Shown piece by piece: positions 45,926 through 53,469 of a stretch of 64,000 nt of DNA (positions are counted from its first letter, which is position 1; each line of letters begins with the position of its first letter). Position numbers and translations under genes: made by a program. The DNA is taken from the NCBI GenBank assembly GCA_027493945.1, contig JAOSJU010000001.1:496001-560000 (forward strand), written 5' to 3'. A model generated the notes under the pieces. It saw nothing but the letters and a program-made list of their open reading frames with translations. It ran no database searches and was not told the DNA's origin. This stretch comes from Burkholderiaceae bacterium (GTDB lineage Bacteria > Pseudomonadota > Gammaproteobacteria > Burkholderiales > Burkholderiaceae_E).

Positions 45926-46683
45926 GCCGTCCTCACCAGGCGGCCGCTGCCGAAATAGACCTCGCGCACCTGCGGATCGTCGCGGATCGCCTCGGGCGCC
46001 CCCTCGGCGATCAGCCGTCCGCGCGCCAGCACCATGATCCGGTCGGCGTGCGCGAAGACGACGTCCATGCTGTGCTCGGTGAACAGCACGCCGATGCCGC
46101 GTTCCTTGACCAGGTCGCGGGCCAGCTGCATCAGCGCATTGCGCTCCCGCGGCGCCATTCCCGCGGTGGGCTCGTCCATCAGCAGCAGCGCCGGCTGGTT
46201 GGCCAGCGCGATCGCCAGCTCGACCCGCTTCAGGTCGCCGTAGGCGAGCGTGCTGCACGGCTCGTCGGCGCGCTCGCGCAGCCCGACCGCGGCCAGCAGC
46301 TCCAGCGCCTCGCTGCGATGCAGGGCCGCGGCGCGCGCCCACAGCCGGAACAGCTCGCCGTGCAGCGACAGCAGCGCCATCTGCACGTTCTCGACCACCG
46401 TCATCGACGCGTAGGTTGCCGCCACCTGGAAGGTGCGGCCGACGCCGAGCCGCCAGATCTCGCGCGGCGGCCTTCCGGCGATCTCGTGCCCGGCCAGCAC
46501 GACGCTGCCCGCGTCGGGCGCGAGCTGGCCGTTGATCATGTTGAAACAGGTCGACTTGCCGGCGCCGTTCGGGCCGATCATCGCCAGCAGCTCGCCTGCG
46601 GCCAGCTCGAAGCTCACGTCCTCGACCGCGTGCACGCCGCCGAAGGCCTTGCGCAAACCCTGCACCTTCAGCAGCGCAGTCAT
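45922..46683 (-). CDS. livG: Branched-chain-type ABC transporter ATPase LivG
   Basis: 253 residues. Walker A is G-P-N-G-A-G-K-S-T at about 37-45; the signature is the unusual L-A-Y-G-D-L-K-R; Walker B is L-L-L-M-D-E-P-T-A-G; then H-S-M-D-V-V-F. It overlaps livHM (upstream) and livF (downstream) by 4 bases each. Together with LivF it should power uptake of the operon's substrate. Confidence 0.93.
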   Translation of the reverse strand: MTALLKVQGLRKAFGGVHAVEDVSFELAAGELLAMIGPNGAGKSTCFNMINGQLAPDAGSVVLAGHEIAGRPPREIWRLGVGRTFQVAATYASMTVVENVQMALLSLHGELFRLWARAAALHRSEALELLAAVGLRERADEPCSTLAYGDLKRVELAIALANQPALLLMDEPTAGMAPRERNALMQLARDLVKERGIGVLFTEHSMDVVFAHADRIMVLARGRLIAEGAPEAIRDDPQVREVYFGSGRLVRTA

Positions 46684-48596
46684 CGCCGCCCCCCCGCGGT
46701 CGCCGCGGACGGGCGCCAGCGCTCCCAGGCAGCCGCGAGCCCGCCGACGATGCCCTGCGGGAACGCGAGCACCAGCAGCAGGATCGCCAGGCCGAGCAGC
46801 GCGCGCCAGTAGTCGGTGGCGCGGATCATCCAGTCCTGCAGCCAGGTGAACACCGCGCTGCCGACGATCGGCCCGGACAGCGTCTGCACCCCGCCGAGCA
46901 GCACCATCACCAGCGCGTCGATCGAGCGGCCGACGTGGATCGTCTCCGGCGAGATCGACCCCTTGCCGAACGCGAAGAGCGCGCCGGCCAGGCCGCAGAA
47001 CAGCGACGCGATCGCGAACCCGGCCCAGTGGACGCGGATCACGCCGATGCCGGTGCTCTCGGCGCGCAGCGGCGAATCGCGGCCGGCGCGCATCGCGTAG
47101 CCGAACGGCGAAAACAGCATCCGGCGCAGCGCGAACACGCTGGCGGCGACCAGCGCCAGCACGAGGTAGTAGTAGGCGGTCTTGGACGCGAAGCGTTCGG
47201 ATGGCCAGATGCCGACCAGGCCATTGCTGCCGCCGGTGACCTCGTCCCACTGGTAGGCGATCGACCAGACGATCTGCGCGAACGCCAGCGTGAGCATCGC
47301 GAGGTAGACGCCGGAAAGGCGCACCGCGAACCAGCCGAACAGCAGGCCCCCGGCGAGCGCAGCCAGCGGCGCGAGCGCGAGCGCGAGTTCCATCGGAAGC
47401 GACAGGCCCTCGAGAAGCGCGGCAGCGCCATACGCGCCCAGGCCGAAGTACGCGGCGTGCCCGAACGAGTGCATGCCGCCCGGCCCCATGATGAAGTGCA
47501 GGCTGGTGGCGAACAGCACCGCGATCAGCAGGTCGATCATCAGCACGGTGAGATACGGGAATGCCTGCCCGGTCAGCGGCAGCGCGAGCAGCGCCGCGAC
47601 GAGCGCGCCCACCGCAACGACGCCGGCGCGCGGCATCGGCCGCATCGGCGCCTCCGCGGCCGCCGCACCGCGCACCTCGCCCTGCGGCTTGCCGAGCAGG
47701 CCCCAGGGGCGCCAGATCAGCACCGCTGCCATCACGATGAACTCGACCACCAGCGTGAGCTTCGAGAACGAGAAGCTGGTGCCGAACGCCTCCACCGTGC
47801 CGATGCCGTAGCAGATCGCCTTGATCTCGGCGATCAGCAGCGCGGCGAAGTACGCGCCGGGAATGCTGCCCATGCCGCCGACCACCACCACCACGAACGC
47901 ATCGCCGATCGTGGTGAGGTCCAGCGCGAGGTTGGCGGGTTCGCGCGGCAGCTGCAGCGCGCCGCCCAGGGCGGCCAGCGCCGAGCCGAGCGCGAAGATG
48001 CCGGTGAACAGCCACGCCTGGTTCACGCCGAGCGCGCCGACCATCTCGCGGTCCTGGGTGGCGGCGCGGATCAGCACGCCCAGGCGCGTGCGCCGCAGCA
48101 GCAGCCACAGCAGCGCCAGCACCGCCGGACCCACGAAGATCAGGAACAGCTCGTATTGCGGAAACTGCCGGCCGAGGATCGTCACCGCGCCCTTCATGCC
48201 GGGCGCCTTCGGGCCGAGCAGGTCGTCGGGGCCCCAGATCGCCAGCACCGCGTCGCGCAGCACCAGCACCACCGCAAAAGTGGCGAGCAGCTGGAACAGC
48301 TCGGGCGCGCGGTAGATGCGGCGCAGCACCAGCAGCTCGACCAGCGCGCCGAGCGCGCCGACCGCCGCGGCCGCCAGCAGGATCGAGAGCCAGAATGCCG
48401 CCGTGCCGCCGGCGAGCGGGGCGAGCCACTGCGCCAGCGAATACGCGACGTAGAGCCCCACCATGAACATCGAGCCGTGCGCGAAGTTGACGATGCGCGT
48501 GACGCCGAAGATCAGCGACAGGCCGACGGCGATCAGGAACAGCGTCGACGCGCCGGCCAGCCCGTTGAGCAGCTGGACCGCGAAACCCGACAGCAT
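46680..48596 (-). CDS. Fused LivH-LivM permease
   Basis: 638 residues in one frame. Residues 1-300 are a LivH-type permease (I-F-G-V-T-R-I-V-N-F-A-H-G-S-M-F-M near residue 30; G-G-M-G-S-I-P-G-A-Y near 240). After a short linker rich in Ala/Pro (about 310-330) a LivM-type permease follows (M-H-S-F-G-H-A-A-Y-F-G-L-G-A-Y near 375; G-G-S-N-G-L-V-G-I). Usually these are separate proteins forming a heterodimer; here the dimer is covalent. It starts 19 bases after the binding-protein gene. Confidence 0.93.
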   Translation of the reverse strand: MLSGFAVQLLNGLAGASTLFLIAVGLSLIFGVTRIVNFAHGSMFMVGLYVAYSLAQWLAPLAGGTAAFWLSILLAAAAVGALGALVELLVLRRIYRAPELFQLLATFAVVLVLRDAVLAIWGPDDLLGPKAPGMKGAVTILGRQFPQYELFLIFVGPAVLALLWLLLRRTRLGVLIRAATQDREMVGALGVNQAWLFTGIFALGSALAALGGALQLPREPANLALDLTTIGDAFVVVVVGGMGSIPGAYFAALLIAEIKAICYGIGTVEAFGTSFSFSKLTLVVEFIVMAAVLIWRPWGLLGKPQGEVRGAAAAEAPMRPMPRAGVVAVGALVAALLALPLTGQAFPYLTVLMIDLLIAVLFATSLHFIMGPGGMHSFGHAAYFGLGAYGAAALLEGLSLPMELALALAPLAALAGGLLFGWFAVRLSGVYLAMLTLAFAQIVWSIAYQWDEVTGGSNGLVGIWPSERFASKTAYYYLVLALVAASVFALRRMLFSPFGYAMRAGRDSPLRAESTGIGVIRVHWAGFAIASLFCGLAGALFAFGKGSISPETIHVGRSIDALVMVLLGGVQTLSGPIVGSAVFTWLQDWMIRATDYWRALLGLAILLLVLAFPQGIVGGLAAAWERWRPSAATAGGRR

Positions 48597-48615
48597 TCGG
48601 CGAGAACCGCGCGCT

Positions 48616-49813
48616 TCAGTCGGCCGGGCGCAGCTTGCGCGTCTCCTCCGCGTTCGGCAGCACCGAGGCCCCGTCGACGTAGCGGTAGTCCCTCATCACG
48701 CCCTTGCCGTCGCGCACCGTCGTCAGGCCGACGTACGCGCCCATCGTCGACTGGTTGTCCTCGGGGCGGTAGATCATCGGGCCGAACGGCGTGTCGACCT
48801 TCAGGCCCTTGAACGCGGCGATCAGCTTCTCGGTGTCGGTGCTGCCGGCCTTGCGGATGCCGGCAGCGATCGAGATCATCGACGAGTAGCCGACGATCGA
48901 GCCCAGACGCGGATAGTCGTTCCAGCGCTTCTGGTAGGCAGCGAGGAAGCGCTTGTGCTCGGGCGTGTCGATGCCGTACCACGGATAACCGGTGACGATC
49001 CAGCCCTCCGGCGCCTCGTCCTTCAGCGGGTCGAGGTATTCGGGCTCGCCCGAGAGCAGGCTGACCACCGCGCGGTCCTTGAACAGACCGCGGGTATTGC
49101 CCTCGCGCACGAACTTCGCCAGGTCGGCGGCGAACAGCACGTTGAAGATCGCATCGGGCTTCGAGTCGGCCAGCGCCTGCACCACCGCGCCCGCGTCGAC
49201 GCGGCCGAGCGCCGGCGCCTGCTCGGCGACGAACTCGACGTCGGGCTGCGCGGCCTTCAGCAACTGCTTGAAAGTGGCCGCGGCCGACTGGCCGTATTCG
49301 TAGTTCGGATAGACGATCGCCCAGCGCTTCTTCTTCAGCTTCGCGGCCTCGGGCACCAGCATCGCAGTCTGCATGTAGGTGGTCGGGCGCAGCCGGTAGG
49401 TGTAGCGGTTGCCGTTCTGCCAGGTGATCTTGTCGGTGAGCGGCTCGGCGGCGAGGAAGAACACCTTGCGCTGCTTCGCGAAGTCGGTGACCGCCAGCCC
49501 GATGTGCGACAGGAAGGTGCCGAAGATCAGGTCGGCCTTCTCGCGCGAGACCAGCTCTTCGGCCACCCGAATGGCGTCGCCCGGATTGCCGTTGTCGTCG
49601 CGCGAGACGACCTCGACCTTGCGCCCGAGCAGCCCGCCCGATGCGTTGATCTCCTCGAGTGCAAGCTCCCAGCCCTTCTTGTACGGGTCGAGGAACCCGG
49701 GCTGCGCCTTGTAGCTGTTCAGCTCGCCGATGCGGATCGGCGACTGGGCGTGTGCCGCGGTGCCGAATGCGAGCGCCGCGAACATGGTTCCGATGAGCAA
49801 CTCTGGTCTTCAT
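48616..49813 (-). CDS. Periplasmic substrate-binding protein of the Liv-type importer
   Basis: About 399 residues with a cleavable signal peptide (I-G-T-M-F-A-A-L-A-F-G-T-A-A-H-A, then Q). The mature part begins I-R-I-G-E-L-N-S-Y and is a periplasmic-binding fold type I protein of the LivJ/urea-amide class. The ATG at 49813 with its ggagacc ribosome site is out of frame by one base with the signal peptide (an extra G around 49801); alternatively a TTG at 49800 starts it. Located between the permease fusion and the AA_synth genes. The ligand is presumably the heterocycle degraded by the operon. Confidence 0.88.
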
Positions 49814-49822
49814 GCTGGTCTC

Positions 49823-50407
49823 CTATCGCAATCCGTCCTTGCCTTCGATCTCGTGCTTCTGCAGCCCACCGACGCGCGGCAGCGGTCGCCCGCTGTCGGT
49901 GACCGCGACCGCGACCACGATTTCGCCGGCGCGCGGCGCGTCGGGCACGCGCGCCTCGATCGCGTCGAAATGGCTGCGCACGTAGGCCGCGTCCTTGTGG
50001 CCGAGCGGCACGTCGATCGCGGTGCCGGGGCCGCCGACCTTCTTGGCCGAAGGCACCAGCGCGGCGCCCCCGCCGAGCGCCTTGCGCAGCGGCGCGCCGA
50101 GCTTCGGGTGCAGGATCGCGGCGGCGTGCTCGAGCTCGCCCTTCTCGCCGACGATCGCGGCCTTGCCGTAGCTCTGGGCCTGCGCGGGCTCGATGCCCAG
50201 CGCCTCGACGCAGCGCGCGCCGAGCAACCCGCCGAGTTCCTCGCCGATGGCGACCAGTTCGTCGAGCTGCTCGACGTAGCGGCCCGCGCAGGGGTTGGCG
50301 ATCACCGCGATCGCCAGCGCGCGGCGCGTCGGCGGCTCGACCTTGCGTCCCATCTCGATGCGCGTCTCGTCGACGCAGACGATCAGCTTGCGGATCTCGG
50401 CCGGCAT
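49823..50407 (-). CDS. AA_synth (amino acid synthesis, PF06684-type) family protein, paralogue 1
   Basis: 194 residues. Phrases: V-I-A-N-P-C-A-G-R-Y near residue 35, Q-S-Y-G-K-A-A-I-V-G near 78, K-K-V-G-G-P-G-T-A-I-D-V-P-L-G-H-K and Y-V-R-S-H-F-D-A-I-E. These are shared with its neighbour at 50442-51032 and with the family called amino-acid synthesis protein, whose structure has been solved but whose reaction is not known to me. Residence in this operon suggests a metabolic step on a ring-opening product or substrate. Confidence 0.8.
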   Translation of the reverse strand: MPAEIRKLIVCVDETRIEMGRKVEPPTRRALAIAVIANPCAGRYVEQLDELVAIGEELGGLLGARCVEALGIEPAQAQSYGKAAIVGEKGELEHAAAILHPKLGAPLRKALGGGAALVPSAKKVGGPGTAIDVPLGHKDAAYVRSHFDAIEARVPDAPRAGEIVVAVAVTDSGRPLPRVGGLQKHEIEGKDGLR

Positions 50408-50441
50408 CGGCTGCTCCTGTCGCTTGCGGACCGGCGCGCGC

Positions 50442-51032
50442 TCAGCGCAGGCCGTCCTCGCCCGTGATCTGGTCGACGCGCAGGCCGCCGACCCGTTCGT
50501 GAATCCGCGCGCCGGTGCTCATCGCGAGAAAGAACACGATCTCGTCGGCCGCGGGCGCGCCCGGGACTTCGGTCTCGATCGTGTCGAAGTGGCTGCGCAC
50601 GTAGCTGGCGTTGACGTGCGTCATCGGGATGTCGATGCGCGTGCCGGGGCCGCCCAGCTTGGTGTTCGACGGCACGATCGCCTTCGTGGCGACTCCGTGG
50701 CGCTCGAGCAGTTCGCGCATGGCGTAACCGCCAGGTACGTGCCACAGGTGGCCGTGCTCGGATTCGCCGTCGACGCCCACCACGCCGCCCTTGCCGTACG
50801 ACTGGATCGCCGCGGGCTCGACCTTCATCGCGGCGAGCAGGCGCTGCGCGAGTTCGACGCCGAGCGGCTTCATCGCGTCCATCATCGGCGCGATGTCGGG
50901 CTCGTAGCGGCCGGCGAACGGGTTCGCCAGCACCACGGCGAGCACGCCGCGGCGCTGCGGACGCGCGCCGCGGGGGCCGAACTCGTGGAAGACGTCTTCC
51001 ACCTGCGTGCGGATGCGGCGAATCTCGATCAT
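50442..51032 (-). CDS. AA_synth family protein, paralogue 2
   Basis: 196 residues, co-linear with the preceding paralogue: V-V-L-A-N-P-F-A-G-R-Y, Q-S-Y-G-K-G-G-V-V-G, K-L-G-G-P-G-T-R-I-D-I-P-M-T-H, Y-V-R-S-H-F-D-T-I-E and a shared C-terminal end in G-E-D-G-L-R. The two differ enough to be distinct subunits or enzymes rather than a recent duplication. It overlaps the UPF0280 gene by 4 bases (ATGA), so it is co-translated with that and the reductase. Two tandem copies suggest a heteromer. Confidence 0.8.
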   Translation of the reverse strand: MIEIRRIRTQVEDVFHEFGPRGARPQRRGVLAVVLANPFAGRYEPDIAPMMDAMKPLGVELAQRLLAAMKVEPAAIQSYGKGGVVGVDGESEHGHLWHVPGGYAMRELLERHGVATKAIVPSNTKLGGPGTRIDIPMTHVNASYVRSHFDTIETEVPGAPAADEIVFFLAMSTGARIHERVGGLRVDQITGEDGLR

Positions 51033-51922
51033 GCCGGTGCCAGCGCCTCGATGCGGTGATCGGCGACGATACGCGAACGGCCCTGAAGCGACAACATCGC
51101 CTGCGCGACGAGCCCCTCGTCGATGCAGCGCCGGGCGAAGCGCGCGCCGCGATCGAGCGACTCGCGCACCGCATCGGGCGGCAGCGCGCCGACCGCGACC
51201 GTCACCCGCCGCTCGCCGAGGTCGGTGTCGTCGCGCAGCATCGACGCGGGCGCGCGCCGCACCGCCGGATGGTCGATGTCGACCGCGTTGGCGATCATCG
51301 TCGCCGCCGCGTCGGCCATCGCGGCGGTTTCGGCGAGCACGGTGACTGCGTCGGCCACGCCGAGCGAGAAGCTGCGTCCGCGCCAGCCGGAGGTGGCGAT
51401 GCCGCGCAGCGCATCCGTGCCGCCGATGCGCAGGCGGGCGTCGATCGACGGCGCGGCGAGGTCGCAGACCACGCCGACCGCGACCGACGCGCCCTGCGCG
51501 AGCCACAGCGCGATATCACCACCGTTGTTGACCCGGGCGCGCCGGATGCCCGGGCGCTCGAAATGCGCGACGATCTCCTGCGCGACGCTGCCGGCCACCG
51601 CCGCCATCGGCGTGACGAACAGGCCAAAGCGTTCGGCATAGGGGCGACAGGCCTGCGCCATGCGCCGCGCGACCGGGCCATGCGGGCTCGCGCCGCACGC
51701 CGTGGGTGCGCACGGCGCGCGCAGCAGCGCCAGCTCGCCCACCAGCTCGTCGAGCACGCCGGCGAAGCGCGCCCAGGCCGATTCGAGCGCCGGGCCGACC
51801 GCGGCCGGTTCGCCGTCGACGCCGATGACCAGGTCGATCGGCCCGTGCTGGAAGTGCCAGCGCCCGTCGGCCGGGCGTGCGCGCACCGCGCCGCCTCCGT
51901 TCATACGCTTGCCTCCGCTCAT
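51029..51922 (-). CDS. UPF0280 family protein (ApbE-like fold)
   Basis: 297 residues. Family hallmarks: P-M-A-A-V-A-G-S-V-A-Q-E-I near residue 105, N-N-G-G-D-I-A-L near 130, T-S-G-W-R-G-R-S-F-S-L-G-V-A-D-A-V-T-V and M-A-D-A-A-A-T-M-I-A-N-A-V. UPF0280 is related in fold to ApbE, the FAD:protein FMN transferase that attaches flavin covalently to threonine. It overlaps the 6-hydroxynicotinate reductase gene and the second AA_synth gene by ATGA at both ends, implying fixed stoichiometry with the reductase. A role in flavinylating that enzyme is an inference. Confidence 0.85.
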   Translation of the reverse strand: MSGGKRMNGGGAVRARPADGRWHFQHGPIDLVIGVDGEPAAVGPALESAWARFAGVLDELVGELALLRAPCAPTACGASPHGPVARRMAQACRPYAERFGLFVTPMAAVAGSVAQEIVAHFERPGIRRARVNNGGDIALWLAQGASVAVGVVCDLAAPSIDARLRIGGTDALRGIATSGWRGRSFSLGVADAVTVLAETAAMADAAATMIANAVDIDHPAVRRAPASMLRDDTDLGERRVTVAVGALPPDAVRESLDRGARFARRCIDEGLVAQAMLSLQGRSRIVADHRIEALAPA

Positions 51923-53469
51923 GCGCCCGCCTTCGGCACGCCGGCCGGCGGCCACGGGTTCGACGGCAGCGCGTCGGCGATCCGGTGGCGGGCGGACGCG
52001 ACCACCGCCTCGATCGGGCGCACGCGCTCGACGTGGCCGCCGAGCGCCGCGTAGACCTCGCGGCGCATCGTGAACTCGATCGGCGCGACGATCGCCGGCG
52101 TGGGCACGCTGCCGAACGAGTTCGCGGGCATCCGCGTGACGTCGACCATCACCGTGATGCCGCCGCCGGGCCACACGTAAGCCGGCGCACCGCCGCAGGT
52201 GACGTTGGTCAGAAGATCCTTGATCGAGCGCGTGAGAAGCACCGGGTTCTCGGTCACGCCGGCGCGCAGGCTGCCGCCGGCGCCGCCGACGAAGAGCACG
52301 GTGGCGAGCGCCGGCTCGCAGTTCTCGCCGATGCGCTCGACCACCTTGCGCACCGCCGCCGGCATCGGCGCGCGCTGCGGTCGCAGCGCCACGTCGAGCT
52401 CGAACCACTCGGCGTGCTCGCCGGTGGTCGAGACCATCAGCAGCCGCAGGCCGGGGCGCGCCACTTTCGGGTCCCAGCCTTCGACGATCGACAGCGGGTC
52501 GTCGATGTCGGTGCCGCCCCAGCCGCTGCCGGGACTGGCGACCTGGAAATAGCGACCCGGCGTGGACTTGCGCCCGCGGATGCGAATGCCCGAGGGCGGC
52601 ATGTCGAGGCAGCGGCCGGCCTGGTGCTCGCTCAGCACGCCGGTGATGTGGTCATCGACCACCACTACCTCGTCGACGTGGCCGAACCACTGGCGCGCGA
52701 AGATGCCGATCGTGGCCGAGCCGCAGCCCACGCGCATCCGCTGCTCCTCGACGCCGTTGATGCGCGGCGCGCATCCCGCCTGCACCGTGAGCTGCGCGCC
52801 GCCCTCGATCTCGAGCTCTACCGGCTGGCGGTTGCCCAACGCCATCATCAGCTCGCAGGTGACGCGCCCCTCCTTCTTCGAGCCGCCGGTGAGGTGATGC
52901 ACGCCGCCCAGCGACAGGAACTGCGAGCCGTATTCGATCGTCGTCACATGGCCGACCGCCTCGCCGCGATGGCGCACCGTCGCCTGCTCGGGGCCGAGGA
53001 AGCGGTCGGTGTCGATCTTCACCTTGAAGCTGCAGTAGCTGAAGATGCCCTCGGTCACCACGGTGACCAGGTCGACGCCCTCGTGGCGGCTGCCGACGAT
53101 GAACGGGGCCGGCTTGTAGTCGGGATAGGTGGTGCCGCTGCCGACGCCCGAGACGAACACCGGCGCGTTGTTCAGCAGCTCGCCGTCCCAGTCCTGCGCC
53201 GTGCCCGGCACCAGCTCGACGCCCGGCCGCTCGAGCAGCAGCACCGGGTCGGTGCGGGTGAGCACGCCGCCGAAGTTGCCCCAGCGATCGCAGGCGCCCA
53301 ACCGGCCCTCGCTGATCTGGCACAGCACCGGACAGGCATCGCACTGGATCTTGTTCGCGGCCATCTTCTCCGGGGCGCGCGCGGCGACCACCTCGCCGGG
53401 TGCCGCCGGTGTCGGCGCCGACGTGTCGAACTGCTCGCCGATCGCATTCGAGCCGACCTGTTGCGTCAC
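51919..53469 (-). CDS. 6-Hydroxynicotinate reductase
   Basis: 516 residues. An N-terminal cysteine cluster I-Q-C-D-A-C-P-V-L-C ... L-G-A-C-D-R-W-G (Cys 43, 46, 50, 60) looks like an Fe-S site, followed by about 450 residues with further scattered cysteines. The sequence fits the ferredoxin-dependent 6-hydroxynicotinate reductase (EC 1.3.7.1) of E. barkeri, reported to hold a covalent flavin and several Fe-S clusters and to form 1,4,5,6-tetrahydro-6-oxonicotinate. The segment G-V-G-S-G-T-T-Y-P-D at 108-117 is the only stretch resembling an ApbE target motif. It overlaps the molybdenum hydroxylase gene (ATGA). Confidence 0.82.
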   Translation of the reverse strand: MTQQVGSNAIGEQFDTSAPTPAAPGEVVAARAPEKMAANKIQCDACPVLCQISEGRLGACDRWGNFGGVLTRTDPVLLLERPGVELVPGTAQDWDGELLNNAPVFVSGVGSGTTYPDYKPAPFIVGSRHEGVDLVTVVTEGIFSYCSFKVKIDTDRFLGPEQATVRHRGEAVGHVTTIEYGSQFLSLGGVHHLTGGSKKEGRVTCELMMALGNRQPVELEIEGGAQLTVQAGCAPRINGVEEQRMRVGCGSATIGIFARQWFGHVDEVVVVDDHITGVLSEHQAGRCLDMPPSGIRIRGRKSTPGRYFQVASPGSGWGGTDIDDPLSIVEGWDPKVARPGLRLLMVSTTGEHAEWFELDVALRPQRAPMPAAVRKVVERIGENCEPALATVLFVGGAGGSLRAGVTENPVLLTRSIKDLLTNVTCGGAPAYVWPGGGITVMVDVTRMPANSFGSVPTPAIVAPIEFTMRREVYAALGGHVERVRPIEAVVASARHRIADALPSNPWPPAGVPKAGA

